Notes: generated by a model from the letters alone, not told the origin. Shown: positions 1 to 13,200, counted from the stretch's first letter. The stretch is 64,000 nt of DNA from Dillenia suffruticosa (GCA_033439265.1 JAVTVX010000034.1:11439001-11503000), one strand, 5' to 3'. Made by a program: numbers and translations.

Positions 1-479
1 TTAAATTTTTTAAATTGTTAATATAAGAGAATTTAAATTAATATTAACTAACATATAATTTCTAATAATTTATAATTTATAATAATATATATAGTACTAA
101 TATTATGTATGTATTATTAGAAAATGATATATTGTGTATCTCAAGATAATTCTAATTTTTTTATAAATTTTTTATACTTTTACAGACTTCTCACAAATTA
201 TTACCACTAGTTATCACAAATTATAATATGTTATAATATCTTACCACTATTTATCAGTTGTGATTATTATTTATCACAAGTTATAACATCACAAGTTATA
301 ACGTATTACAACACACACAACATACACGTTATCATAAATTATTCCTTTCTACATTAACTCTAAAATCTTAAATTGTTATTAAAAATTATATAAATATATA
401 CAAATATATAGCATTTACAAATAGTAAAATACAAGTTATCATAATTATAATGGTTAAGTAAATTCAGTAGACCTGATTT
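1..479. other. AT-rich non-coding stretch
   Basis: Very AT-rich sequence with repeated short words such as TTATCACAA and TTATAA between about 195 and 340. No open frame of useful length and no recognisable element. It may be the interior of the CACTA element whose right end lies at 740, but nothing in the sequence proves that. Confidence 0.4.
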
Positions 480-740
480 TTTTCAAACCGTTCTTAAAAA
501 TGTTATATTTACCAACGACAAATGATAACCATTAGAAATTGAATATCATTTTTATCGACGGCTGTGTTAGCTTTACTCACGGTTTATAAATTTTTCTCGA
601 CGTTATAATTTATACCGTTGAAATATGTATATATATTTCTACGGTTTTGTAAAAAACGTCGGCATAGATAAGAAAAAACCGTTGCTAAAGGTTATCGACA
701 ATAAAAGTTACTGTCAGTATAAGAATTTAATTTTGTAGTG
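480..740. mobile_element. Right end of a CACTA (En/Spm-like) transposon
   Basis: The stretch ends with ATTTAATTTTGTAGTG at 725-740, the inverse of a CACTACAAAATTAAAT terminus. Before it lie repeated short motifs of the ACCGTTG / CGACGG type (for example 556-562 and 679-685), as expected of CACTA subterminal repeats. The other end is not in the window to the left. A matching left terminus of the same family sits at 19667 but points rightwards, so the two are not ends of one element. Confidence 0.6.
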
Positions 741-1650
741 TAGGTTTGGGAAATGCATAGGTGTTACGCATTTGTTTATGGATTTTAACATCAATTCCCC
801 CTTATTTCTACTGGTATAAGTTGTATATAATAAATTTATATTTTTCAGGTCCTATTCAAAGTTTTAGCTTGATTAGGAGCTCTACTAGGAGCTCTATGGA
901 GGTCATCGAGAGCAGTTAAAATGGTGGAGGTCAGGAAAAAGGAAAATGATAAACAGCCCTACAGTGAGCGTCATAATTTTGATGTCTAGATGGCAATTAT
1001 GACTTGCCAAAACAAAAGAGTCAAGATTTTTTGCTATCTCGTTGTCGCAATAATTTAAGCAATAACTTCATAAAATTTATATTGTAACTATGGTATTAAA
1101 CTGTAATTACGATGAGTTGCACTTTCGATTTAATAGTGTCTTAGCATCATGAGAAAGCCCAATAGTCATGATGATAATAGCTGTCGGACTTTGTGAATCT
1201 AGTGTGATAGAACATGGCCCAAAAATCTATTATCATAAGAATTCAAGCCCATAATCCATTAGATTGTGAGAATGGAACGAACCTAAACCTACTCTTTCAG
1301 CACTTATCGACCAAATTCTAATTGGTAGAAGGTTGATCAGCCTTAAAACCTTTTCGGTGCTTGGTATTTGGTCAACTCGCAATATTCAATTTTTTTTTTA
1401 AGTCGTGGAAACAATATCTCGTAATTAGCAAGCAGACTTTAAATCCTAATCGATCAGGAAAGAAATTTCTTGGCAATTAGAACTTTCCTAACTAGAAGAA
1501 CTCCCGATATTTGGAAATCTTTTGTTAAGAATCATGTGATCTCGGGACACTTTGATATGGAAACTAGATTTTCAATATCCCAGAAACACACGAGACTCAT
1601 AGAATCAACCTAGATTGTCTTTGGTAACATTCTAAAATCTTTACATGGTC
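741..1650. other. Unassigned stretch, probably decayed retrotransposon interior
   Basis: No open frame that I can assign. It directly precedes the Ty3/gypsy reverse transcriptase remnant and may be the degraded part of the same element upstream of RT. This is inferred from position only. Confidence 0.3.
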
Positions 1651-1659
1651 CTTGGAAAA

Positions 1660-2620
1660 TATGTTAGGTATCTACCCTTTGGTTATAGTTCACAAACTAA
1701 CTATAGATACAAGTCATAAGCCTGTGAGACAAAAAAAGAGGTGTTCGCACTATAACGTCAACGTGTAATACAAGAAGAAGTTCAGAAACTCCTAACAGCA
1801 GGGTTTATTCTAGAAGTAGAATACCCTGACTGATTAGCCAACTGGTCATGGTAAAGAAGACTAACGGCAAGTGAAAAATGTGCCTAGTTTTACCAATCTC
1901 AACAAAACGTACTACAAAGTTATACCGTTTGGTATCAAGAACACTAGAGAAAACTTCTAGTGGTTGGTTAACAAAGTCTTTAGTGAACAACTCGATAGGA
2001 ATATGGAGGTTTATGTTGGCGACATGCTTATCAAGAATGCTAATGCCAATGATAACGTCACAGATTTGCAAGAAATGTTCCGAAAGCTAGAACATTATAA
2101 CAGGAGAGTGAACCTTACGAATTGTACTTTTGGGATCATGTCAGGAAAATTCCTAGATTTCCTAATTACCAACCGGGAAATCAAGATAAATCTAGAAAAA
2201 ATGCAAGCCATACTAGGCATTACACTGCTGAGGATACTATAGGAAATTCAACGTCTCATGGGAAGGATCGTATCTTTAAATTGATTCATGTCGAAAGTAG
2301 GGAAGAAGTATAGCCTTTCTATGATGCTCTGAAGAAATCCTAAAAGTTTGCATGGACACCAGAGTGTCTAAGTAGCATTCGAATGGCTCAATGAATTCCA
2401 CACATTACCCCCGCTACTTTCTCAACCTGTTTCTAATGAGAAACTCTACCTTTACTTCTCTATTTTTGACCAGCACTCTCCTCTGTTCTTATAAAGTAGG
2501 AATCCACAACACAACACAAAGGCCAGTATACTATATCAGCCATATACTTCAAAAGTTGGAGGTTAACTATAGACCCATTGAGAAGATGGCATTCACCTTA
2601 GTTTTTAGTAAACTTATAAT
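1660..2620 (+). pseudogene. Ty3/gypsy (Tat/Ogre-like) reverse transcriptase-RNase H remnant
   Basis: Broken reading frames on the plus strand spell the usual order of a plant Ty3/gypsy polymerase. First comes a KPVRQKKR-like start of RT, then EVQKLLTAGFILEVEYP, then the fingers/palm part with MEVYVGDMLIK (about 2004-2036), in which the catalytic YVDD has become YVGD, and CTFGIMSGKFLDF. After further stops there is an RNase H beginning, with FEWLNEFHTLPPLLSQPV and RPVYYISHILQ followed by EVNYRPIEKMAF. The wording of these motifs is that of the Tat/Ogre lineage. In-frame stops, frame changes and the lost catalytic Asp mean it is inactive. No LTRs could be paired with it. Confidence 0.8.
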
Positions 2621-2639
2621 AAATACACTTGTCTGCTCT

Positions 2640-3250
2640 ATTATGTTTAAATCTATTTGATACTATCATACTATCAAAATTTTCATGCTATTGCTTTAGA
2701 GCCTGCTTTAAACCATATAAGGATTTTATTAATTTGCATACTTTGTTCTCATTACCAGGAAGTACAAAACCATCTAGCTACTTCATATATATTTCTGTAT
2801 CAAGATCACCATTTAAGAATGATATTTTAACTTCCATTGGATAGTCTTGTAAATCATAAATTGATGCTAAAACAAATAACACTTTTATAGAAGTAATCCT
2901 GACAAATGCAGCATATGTATCAAAGTAACCTATCACTTCCATTTGTCTAAAGCCTTTGGCAACCAGCTTTGACTTGAAGGTTTGTAAAATATATTAGAAT
3001 TCTATTTCCTTATGAATATCTATTTTCATCCAATTGGTTTAGAACCAAGAGGTAAACCTATTAACACCCATGTTCCATTTGCGAAAAGAGAAACCATTTC
3101 ATCATTTATTGCTTCTTTCTAGAATGCAATACAAAGGGTATTTTATTTAATGTCTCTATTCTATTTCCTTCAACTAAGAATGTTAGTGGTTGAGAAGAAA
3201 TAAAATAAAAACCAAAATTTCTTTCTTTTTGCACCTTTTTGCTTCATGTA
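2640..3250 (-). pseudogene. Ty1/copia reverse transcriptase remnant
   Basis: On the minus strand, broken frames give the standard copia RT sequence of motifs. Running from high to low coordinates they are: a NGTWVLIGLPLGSKPIGWK segment (about 3090-3030), KLVAKGFRQMEVIGYFDTYAAF (about 2970-2900), a region matching MDVKTAFLNG read here as MEVKISFLNGDLDTEIYM, and KVCKLIKSLYGLKQALKQ (about 2740-2690). The catalytic YVDD block is not present, because the fragment runs into the Ty3 remnant at about 2630. Stops and frameshifts are present. It is a 5' piece of RT cut off at the palm. Confidence 0.8.
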
Positions 3251-3539
3251 GGTTTTGCAGAAGCACCAATTAATTTCCTTGTATCTGAAGGAGTTGGGTA
3301 CACAATAGTATCTTGTATCGATGTGGGATAAGGAAGCTCTTCATTTGACTTTTGATTTTCTCAACATCTCTTGACTCTATAATCACATTAGAGTCCAAAT
3401 CCAACAATTTATCTACTTTTGATCTTTTTGCATATCCCCCAAAGATACTCTTAAGTTTCTACTTATATTGTTAAATCTTCTTTTGATTTGTGGTATGAAC
3501 GTTTATCACATGTTAATTATAATTCAATTGAATTCATGT

Positions 3540-4145
3540 CTAAACATGGTTTGATCTCCTATGCAAATGAAAAATTTGAAAAATGTGAAGTATGCATACA
3601 AAAAAGAATGACCAAGAAACCATTTTCTAAAGAATGAAAGAACTTCTAAATTACTTGAACTTATATATTCTGATATATGTGAATTAGATGATCATTTAAC
3701 TAGAGGTGGAAATAGATATTTTATTACTTTCATTGATGACTATTCCATATTCACTCATGTTTACTTGATAAAAACAAAGGATCAAGCATTTGAGATGTTT
3801 AAATATTATAACGCCTTGGTGGAAAATCAATTTGAAAAGAAAATTAAAATATTACGAAATAATCGTGGTGACGAATATTTTCTAATTGAATTTTCTTTTT
3901 TGTGAAGAAAATAGTTTGATTTATCAAACAAGTACACCATATACCCTACAACAAAAAGGTTCGGCAGAAAGAAAAAATAGAACAATAGTTGATATGGTTA
4001 ATTCCATATTAATGTATGCCAAATTGCTAACAAATTTATAGGGAGAAGTTTTATTAGTGACTTGTCATGCATATAATAGAATACTCTCAAAGAAAAAAAT
4101 AGTTCTCCATATGAGACTTTGAAAGAATGGAAACCCAATTTAAGT
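3540..4145 (+). pseudogene. Ty1/copia integrase remnant
   Basis: Plus-strand broken frames give a copia GAG-pre-integrase end with CEVCIQKRMTKKPFSK (about 3585-3635), then an integrase core: SDICELDDHLTRGGNRYF, FIDDYSIFTHVYLIKTK, and a degraded second-Asp block reading RNNRGDEYF instead of the usual RSDRGGEF. Further on comes GSAERKNRTIVDM (about 3958-3998), which holds the Glu of the DDE triad. A frameshift lies in the poly-T run near 3900. The orientation is opposite to the copia RT fragment at 2640-3250, so the two are either separate insertions or have been inverted relative to each other. Confidence 0.78.
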
Positions 4146-4179
4146 ATATTGCTACTGAGAAAGATGATGATAGCTCTTG

Positions 4180-4450
4180 CCGAAAAGGACTCGAGCGGGA
4201 CCTCCGCCTCCTTGTAGATTTACAAACTACACTCGTTTGAATGATATGCCTGGCTAGATCATGATGCAAATCAGCAATTGGCCTTACATCAACCGACCTC
4301 ATCCCTCTAGAGGAGACAATTCCAAAAAAGATAAAACTCAATATTGTAACTTCCAGGGAAGGAAGGCTACAAAGATTCATCGATACAAGGGAAGGGGGAA
4401 ATCCCCCATGGAGTCAAGTAGAACGAGATCAATCGAAGACCAGTCACGTT
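4180..4450 (+). pseudogene. Ty3/gypsy Tat-like gag scrap
   Basis: Plus-strand translation gives FTNYTRLNDMPG, a stop, then MMQISNWPYINRPHPSRG and KDKTQYCNFQGRK. This matches the layout of Tat-lineage Gag just before its zinc finger (YTPLN...I...PHPM...R...KYC.FH). Only the first cysteine region survives. It may come from the same element family as the RT remnant at 1660-2620, but here it lies downstream of pol, so rearrangement or a second insertion is needed to explain the order. Confidence 0.55.
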
Positions 4451-4499
4451 GTATTAACTGAACCCCAGTCACGAGAGCCTTCTGGAACCAGCCCCAAGA

Positions 4500-6496
4500 G
4501 TTATTCTCCACAGAGTGAAGGCCCTTCATCATGTTCTGTAGATTATTTGTTGTCCCTTGTGTTTTGCTGAATAGAAAGCCCTTCTGGGTGAAATTGGAGG
4601 TCCCAATAGAGATAATTTTTCTCTCTTAACTTATAATTGAGCTATTCTAACATGAAATTGCAATTTATGTTACAATTTGAGACTTTTGTAGGGAGAGAAA
4701 GTTAATGTTTTGGCAAATTTTGGTTTTGGACGAAATTTGTGGCTTCCCTAGAGGTAATCTTGCTCTTTTAACCTAGATTTATGATTTTCTAGCATGAATT
4801 TGAATTATTAGATTTAGAATGTAAGATTTAACTTGCGGGTCTGTACCTGGGTTTATATTATGTTGAAATTGGGAAAATTATCAATGGAAAAAAATATTTC
4901 CCTAGGTCCAACATTACCATTAGAAAGATTTAAACTTGAAATTGATGATATGGTAAATTTAGAGTTAGGAAAATTTAGGGAAAAACAACTAACCCCAAAT
5001 GTGATTTATAATTAAAAAAAAAATTATATTTATTGGCTTAGATTGAGACAATTGAAAATTTAGTAGAGACTAATTTAGTTTTAGATTGTCGATTGAGAGT
5101 GTTAACCCTCCCAAAGAGTGAGTGTATTATATGTTATGCTTTAAATAAGTAAAATATTTTACTTGAATTTTAAAATGATTTTTAAATGAGTTTGAAATAT
5201 TTTGTGAGTGTGAAATGCCCCTATATGTAAATTTAATATATTTATGCATCCAATTTATTGTAAATGAATAATGTGCCATATTTTATGTGATCTATCGAGT
5301 ATGACTTGACTTGAGAAATGGTGGAATTAAATTTTGCACATGAAATGGATTTGTGAACCTTGTGAAATGGTGCATATGATTGGGTTGGAGTGAAAGTCTG
5401 AACCCTTATTAAATGACTAGTCATTTCTCTCTACAATGCGATTCGACGGGATAAGTAGTGGAGTTAGTAAACCATGGAAGGTAGCTGAGCACGTGCAGTG
5501 TATCTATGGCAAAATGTTGTAAATAAGTTCACGAGATAGTTGGTTGTACCAGCAACTAGACACGACATTCAACGCCAAGAATGGGGGTATTTGTCAACTT
5601 AAATTTCTAAAAACCATTAACACTCCCGCTCTAGGTCGTAGTAGATTTTTGTCAGAAACAATGACTTTGGTTTTTTTTGCTTGGAAAAATGTGAAATATG
5701 TTGGATGCATAAAATTTTATCTGATTATAATGATTGGATTTAGTTGAAAATTTTGACTTTTAAGATAATTATTGATATATTTAATTACGAACAAAATGAA
5801 TTTGGGAATACTATTTAGCATATCCACGCCCACCCCTCATTCGTTGTATAACATGTTATTCAACTAACTGAGTATGGTTTATACTCATTGTTTTCATCTC
5901 TTTTTTTTCAGATGACATTTAGTTTGGAGGTTAACACTTGCCTTGAGCTAGACTGAAGACAGTTTGAGAACCTCTTCGGGTATCGGTTTCTTTGATTTTA
6001 TTTTGAGGTATTAGTGGACTCTTATGGAGGCATTGGTTGTAATTATTTTTGGAGAACTATTTTGAGTACAATCTTTGTTGATTTTGGATTTTAAATTTCA
6101 TTTGGTTTTGAATGCATATATTGAGGGCCTATTTGATTAACTAAAAATTTATTTGGGAATTGTCATCAATTAAGTTGGTTTGAATCCCATGAATAGAGAC
6201 TTATTTTATTTTTTATGGATTTGATTGGAATTTCCTGGTTGGCATTGTGCATGCATTTGGTTTTGGATGGCTAGAATGGCCTTATGCATGCATGTTTTGA
6301 ACAGAGATGGACCGGATTGGTCCTTTGGTTGTATGATGAATGTATGTTGATTTATTTGGATTTGTTGAATTATTTTGAAAAATAGATAGATATTGATGAA
6401 TGTCTTACGGTACCTTAGTGTATGGGTTGGGTTTACCCGTATTCTAGAGTAACACGGTGGTTGTCACGTACTCGATGCGAGGGTCGAGACGTGACA
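4500..6496 (+). repeat. Old Ty3/gypsy LTR (left boundary uncertain)
   Basis: The right boundary is supported: GAGGGTCGAGACGTGACA ends at about 6496 and is followed within a few bases by a primer-binding-site-like sequence. The interior (for example 5840-5930) has the low-coding, T-rich character of a plant Ty3 LTR. The left boundary could not be located; 4500 is only where recognisable coding remains stop. No second LTR copy was seen in the window. Confidence 0.45.
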
Positions 6497-6503
6497 ATTT
6501 TAT

Positions 6504-6515
6504 TTGTATCAGAGT
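6504..6515 (+). other. Primer-binding site, initiator Met-tRNA type
   Basis: TTGTATCAGAGT closely resembles TGGTATCAGAGC, the usual plant Ty3/gypsy site complementary to the 3' end of initiator tRNA-Met. It sits about 8 bases after the LTR end near 6496. The stretch from 6516 to 6835 would be the leader and start of gag of that element, now interrupted by the chromovirus insertion at 6836. Confidence 0.55.
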
Positions 6516-6835
6516 TTAGAGTTTCAATTTGAAAAAATTTTGAAACGTTTGAAAAGTTTTCTAAATATTTTAAATGTCCTCAATTATTTTCACACTATTT
6601 TGGAAAGCATGATGTTCAAAGTGTTGCAATTGATTTTAAAAGCCTCCTATGGGTCTTAGAAAGTTGAATATATTTATAGGGGTTAGGCAACTAGTCCTTC
6701 ATCTAGTCGTGTGTGCTAAGCATGGTTCTCTTTATATAACCAATATCTCCGCGAAGAAGCATGAGGAGTGTGAATAAAATTCCTCCTCCCGTAGAAAAAA
6801 ATGAGGGAATAACTCTAAGTATCCTAGAGGATGTT

Positions 6836-9800
6836 TGTGACGACCTGCTATCTAGGTGTTGCGCCCCTTAATAAAAGGAGACAAACATGCGAATACGGAA
6901 TTAGCTAACGTGATAATAATGCGATGTCTGAACTTACGACAGTCATACTCTCCGTGTGTGATAATACGGAAGGAGATTTATTTTAAAAGAACATAAATTA
7001 CTTGTTTCTCTCAAATAAAATATCGATAGAGTCTCCCCTATTCAGTGACTATTTAGTCACATGGGGTTAATGGGAAATCTGGTAAAGCAAGTAGAACATT
7101 TCTAACATCAAATGAACTAGGATTAATGGCTCTCTTGGCCATCCAACAATACACCATAGTGTATGATCACATTATAAACAAAACGATACATGTAAGGCTT
7201 TCCTTGGCCTTCAACCATGTATCTACATGTAAAACAAAACTCGTATAATTCCAAAAGAATCTCAAGAACAACATGCCTTAAAGTAAGGGGTGAAAATGAG
7301 TAGAGATCGAAATCTCTTGACCCAAAGGCCTCTACCCTGTGATTCCCTTTCGTCTCCCTGATTATCTAAAAAATAAGCATATCGAAGTCAGTATAAGTTG
7401 TGCAAGTACATAGGAAGCTAATAGTATGCATAACAGCTGAGTAAGCATAAAAATATCAACATGAACATGTAAATTAACATGACATCGAACCGTACACACG
7501 AGACACATGTCATCTCAAAAATCCCAAAGAAATAAAAGTAAACTCTAAATTCATTATCCTTTTCCATCTCTGTTGTTCTAATTTGAAATTGATATTTAAA
7601 GAAACGAATAGAATGTCAAACCAAGTTAGTGTATGAGAGTCTGAAAAACAAGTCAAAAATTCGGTATTCCTAAATGAAATCTAGATCTTTTTAGGTTAGA
7701 CATCTCAAACACTTCACTTGTTTCTTATTCCACCCTTGCAAGAAGAAGAAATACATCCATAGTTTCTCAAACCTGCTATCTAGGTGTCGCGCCCCTTAAT
7801 AAAAGGAGACAAACATGCGAATGCGGAATTAGCTAACGTGATAATAATGCGATGTCTGGATTTACGACAGTCATACTCTCCGTGTGTGATAACACGGAAG
7901 GAGATTTATTTTAAAAGAACATAAATTACTTGTTTCTTTTAAATAAAATATCGATAGAGTCTCCCCTATTCAGTGACTATTTAGTCACCTGGGGTTAATG
8001 GAAAATCTGGTAAAGCAAGTAGAACATTTCTAACATCAAATGAACTAGGATTAATGGCTTTCTCGGCCATCCAACAATACACCATAGTGTATGATCACAT
8101 TATAAACAAAACTATACATGTAAGGCTTTCCTTGGCCTTCAACCATGTATCTACATGTAAAACAAAACTCGTATAATTCCAAAAGAATCTCAAGAACAAC
8201 ATGCCTTAAAGTAAGGGGTCGAAAATGAGTAGAGATTGAAATCTCTTGACCCAAAGGCCTCTACCCTGTGATTCCCTTTCGTCTCCCTGATTACCTAAAA
8301 AATAAGGATATCAAAGTCAGTATAAGCTGCGCAAGTACACAGGAAGCTAATAGTATGCATAACAGCTGAGTAAGCATAGAAATATCAACATGAACATGTA
8401 AATTAACATGACATCGAACCGTACACATGAGATACATGTCATCTCAAAAATCCCAAAGAAATAAAAGTAAACTCTAAATTCATTATCCTTTTCCATCTCT
8501 GTTGTTCTAATTTGAAATTGATATTTAAAGAAACGAATAGAATGTCAAACCAAGTTAGTGTATGAGAGTCTGAAAAACAAGTCAAAAATTCGGTATTGCT
8601 AAATGAAATCTAGATCTTTTTAGGTTAGACACCTTAAACACTTCACTTGCTTCTTATTCCACCCTCGCAAGAAGAAGAGATACATCCATAGTTTCTCAAG
8701 TTTCGCTTGTAGGCTTCGCAAAGCTTTTGGAGAAATCACTGTAGTATTACTTTCTCTTAATATTACTTCATCTTGACATGATTAATGAACACAAAGATCC
8801 CAACTCATCCCAAGGATTACATAGAATTCATGGCAAGATTCAATAGCAATTGCACAAAGAAAACCACATCAAACAATGTTAAGCCCAAAATTCACAATAT
8901 AACTTGCGTAATTATAGAAAAATTAACAACACCAAAATTCTACAATTATCGGATTGAGGTGATTCAAGTGGCCATTTAAAGATAAGAGATAGAGCTACAA
9001 TATTACATTTAGAGGTTAGCCTAATGCAACCTAGAAGGCAGCTTGAAAGCGAAGCAATTTTCAGCACAAAAAGATATTGAATAATGTCATGTTAAAGATA
9101 TGGAAGTCTAGTTTCTTCAGAAGAAAACCATACTAAATTTCTAATTGTGCAGAAAAAGATATTGAATAATCAACAGAGTATGGTCACTCTTCGAATATAA
9201 CAGTTTTCTTGTAGAGAACATGCTATTTCAAAAATTCACCGAAATTGCAATTCTCCTCGAAACTCTTTGAACCTTATATTATTTTAAAGCTACAAAAGTC
9301 TAGTTTCATCAGGAGAAAATCATACTCAATTTGCAGTTGTGCAGAAAAAGATATTGATTAAAAAATAAAGCATAGTCAGGCTGTCCAATATACACAATTC
9401 TAGGGTTTCATTCAAGGACATGATTCTATTTTCCCTAATTCATTTCCTCCAAATTCCAATAATACAATAAAATCAAAAATATGTTTAATAGCAGTATTAA
9501 GTATAAATTTAACAAACACATACAAGATACTTACCTTATCAAACTTCAAAATCCACTTCTCTTGGGCTCCTTCAACCTTCTTGCTTCCTATGCACTTTTC
9601 AGCTTGTTCCATAGGTATTCTACACTTCTTTTTGCTTCCCAAAGGCTAGGGTTACCTTGTATCTGGATGGAGGTGGGTTATTTCAAGTTTGAAGGGTGGT
9701 TTTCATGGAGTTAGGGTTTGGTTTTTGGAAGGAGGAAGAGGAAAACATGAATAGTGTTCAAGAATGAAGGACTTCCCACTCCCGCTTTCCCTTTTCATTC

Positions 9801-10176
9801 TTAAGTGGATTGTGGGTCCCTCCAACATGGTGATGTGTTAAAGGTAAGAGTGCCATGTTGTCTCCAAGTTATTTTTATTATTTTTTTTCTTTTTCTTTTT
9901 CTTTGGTGGGTCTCGTACTAAACCCTAATTCGGTTCTCTTGTTACCTCATTTCGATCGTTTTCCTTCGCCAACATGTTCCGTAGCCTATGCTAATTTTCA
10001 TATACTCGGCTTCTATTTACAACTATAAATATAAAAATCAAAACATAATTCACAAATAAAAAGGAATCATTGAATTTTATTATAGCACAACGCGAAAAAT
10101 TTAAGTGTGTTCAAGTGTTCAATGAAAGGTAAATGCAAATGTATGTTTTAATATTTTCTCAGAACGGGACCTTACA
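6836..10176 (-). repeat. 3' LTR of the chromovirus, with an internal tandem duplication
   Basis: It runs from TGTGACGACC (6836) to CTTACA (10176) on the plus strand and matches the LTR at 15113-17401. It is about 3.34 kb against 2.29 kb for the other LTR. Most of the excess is a duplicated 928-base block (6843-7770 and 7771-8699). Short minus-strand open frames inside it (for example 9412-9642) have a diverged counterpart in the other LTR (16631-16861) and are LTR sequence, not genes. Confidence 0.85.
6843..8699. repeat. Tandem duplication of 928 bases inside the LTR
   Basis: ACCTGCTATCTAGGTG begins at 6843 and again at 7771. The two copies agree along their whole length except for scattered single-base changes, a few percent by eye. 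At the junction, GTTTCTCAA of copy 1 runs straight into the start of copy 2, whereas copy 2 continues into normal LTR sequence (GTTTCGCTTG). The copies are far more alike than the two LTRs are, so the duplication happened well after insertion. Confidence 0.9.
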
Positions 10177-10195
10177 TCCTTCCCCCCTTAGAAGA
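10177..10195 (-). other. Polypurine tract of the chromovirus
   Basis: On the minus strand CTTCTAAGGGGGGAAGGA lies directly before TGTAAGG, the first bases of the 3' LTR. This is the expected place for the plus-strand primer of reverse transcription. Confidence 0.8.
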
Positions 10196-10209
10196 TCCGA
10201 TCTTCCAGA

Positions 10210-13200
10210 TCACCGCTGACGCTCAAAAAGATACGGAAACCGCTTCCTCATTTCTAATTCCAGCTCCCAGGATCCCTCCTCAGAGGTATGGTGTCTCCAC
10301 AAAACTTTTATCAACCTGATAGTTTTGTTCCTTAAGTTCTGCTCTCAAGAGTCTAAAGTCTGAACTGGCTGTTCAGCATAAGTTAAATTTTTAGCAATTT
10401 AGAGTGGTCGATAACTGATCACATGTGAAGGATCATGAACATATTTTCTCAATATAGAAACATGAAAGGTAGGGTGAACTCCCTCAAATGTGGAGATAAA
10501 GCCAATTCATAAGCAGCTAATCCAACTCTGGCTAGAATCTCAAAAGGATCAACAAATTTAGGCCTGAACTTTCTTTAATTTTTTTTCCAAATCTCACCAC
10601 GCCTTTAATTGGAGAAACTTTTAGAAAAACTTTATCTCCTATCTCAAATTCCAAGTCTCTGCGTCTCTAATCAACATAACTCTTCTGGCGGGATTGAGCT
10701 GTTCTAAGCTTTTCTTGAATGTTTCGAACTTTTTTTATGGTTTCTTATAGATAGCTGGCGCTATCTCGGATTGAAACATCTGTTTCTATCCCACTTCATC
10801 TTAACAAAGAGGAGTTCTATATTTTTCTCCCATATAATGCTTCAAATGATGCCATGCTAATGCTAGAATGATAGCTATTATTATAAGCAAATTCAACTAA
10901 TATCAAATGTTCTGCCCAACTAACCCGAAGTTCTAGAACACAAGCTCTCAACATATCTTCTAAAGTCTGTATAGTCCATTCTGACTGACCATCTGTCTGA
11001 GAATGATATGCTGTGGAGAAACTAAGTTTAGTTCCCAACCTGGTCTAAAAGCTCTGCCAGAATTAACAAACAAATCTCGGATCTCTATCATAAACAATAG
11101 ATTCTGATATGTCATACAATCTCACGATCTCATCAACATAGAGGTTGGCCAGTTTCTCCATGGAATAAGTCACTGCAATAGGGAGAAAGTGAGCTGATTT
11201 GGTGAGTCTATCAACTATTACCCATATAGCATCAAATCCCCTTGAAGTTTTAGGCAATCCTGAGACAAAATCCATGGTAATATGCTCTCATTTCCATTCA
11301 GGAATAGGGAGTGGCTCAAGCAATCCACCAGGTCTTTGGTGTTCTGCCTTCACTTGTTGACATATCAAGCATCTACGAATAAATTCTGCAATGTCTCTCT
11401 TTATCCCGGGCCACCAAAAGAATTATCCTAAATCTCTATACATCTTGGTGGATCCTAGATGCACAAAAAAGGCTGAATTATACGCTTCCTCCAAAATTAA
11501 TCTCCACAATCCTTGAGCCTCTGGAACTATCATCATGTCCCGAAATCTAACTGTTTCATTTGATAAGTTGAACTCAGGCTTCCTCCCTTTATGAATATCT
11601 TCCTGAGCTTAATTGTCACTTTATCAGTTTGCTGAGCCATCCTAATATGATTAGATACATATGGTCAGACCATAAACCAAGCAAAAGAGACCCCTGACTG
11701 GTAACCTCAGTATCAATCTGCAAATGCTCAAACTCAGCTATCATCTGATATTCTCTTACTCGTAGGGCTACTGCTAAAATATAGATTTACGGCTGAGAGC
11801 ATCTGCTACAACATTTACCTTGCCGGGTTGATATTGAATGGTGACATCATAATCTTTTAATAATTCAAGCCATCTGTATTGTCTTAAATTCATATCCTTC
11901 TGGGTAAATAAGTATTTCAGACTCTGATGATCAGTGAATATTTCACAATGCTCACCATAGAGATAGTGTCTCCAATTCTGCAAAGCAAAAATGATAGCTA
12001 CAAGTTCTAGATCATGAGTGGGATAATTCTTTTCATGAGGTTTCAACTGTCTAAAAGTATAGACTATGACATTCCATCCTTGTATTAGCACATAACCTAA
12101 ACCGGTCCTGGATGCATCACTAAAGATCACGTATTCCTGCCCACTAACTGGTAATGTTAGTACCGGAGCCGATACAAGCTTATCCTTTAGGTTCTGGAAA
12201 CTAGTCTCACATTGTTCATCCCACCTAAAGGGTGCATTCTTACGAGCGTATGAGTTAATCTCGTAAGTGGAGCAGTTATTGAAGAGAAATTCTTAACAAA
12301 TCTACGGTAATAACTTGCCAAATCCAGAAATCTACATACCTCTGTACTATAGTAGGTAGGGACCAATTAACAACAGTTTCAATATTTTTCAGATATACAA
12401 AAGTTATCTACCAAAGACAACGTGACTTAAGAAAGTTACTTCACTGAGCCAGAATTCACATTTACTTAGTTTGGCATACAGTTTCTCAGTCCTCAAAGTT
12501 TATAATGTAATGCGGAAATACTGTTCATGTTGAGCTCTATTTTTAGAATAAACCAACACATCATCAATAAATACCACAATGAAGTCATCCAGATAGGATT
12601 TGAAAACACGGTTTGTTAAGTCCATGAACATTGTTGGGGCATTAGTTAACTCAAATGGCATAATCAAGAACTCATAGTTGCCATAGCGAGTGTGAAACGC
12701 CAACTTTGGTATGTCTTCCTCTCTGACTCTAATTTGATGATAGCTGGATCTGAGATCCAGTTTAGAGAAAACTATAACATCTCTCAACTTATCAAACATA
12801 TCATCAATTCTTGGTAAAGGGTATTTATTCTTGATCGTCACTTGATTCAATCTACGGTAATCAATACATAACCTCAAGAAACTATCATTCTTCTTTACAA
12901 ATAAAACTGGTGCACCCCAAGGAGAAACATTCAGGCGAATAAACCCCTTGTCTACCAGTTCTTGTAATTGAGTTTTCAACTCTTTCAATTCAACTGGTGC
13001 CATCCTATATGGAGCTGTGGAAATCGGTATGGTATCTAGCATCACATTAATAGTAAACTCTATCTCTCTCACTAGTGGCAATCCAGGCAAATCATCTAGA
13101 AACATATTCAGGAAATCCCAAACCACTGGTATGTCAAACAATTGAGATTGCTCCATTTTGTCTTCAATAACGTAAGCAAAATATCCCTGACAACCCATGG

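Noticed and set aside
9412..9642. A 76-codon minus-strand frame with a homolog at 16631-16861, suggesting a gene family
   Set aside because: The two lie at equivalent positions of the two LTRs of the same chromovirus and are LTR sequence.
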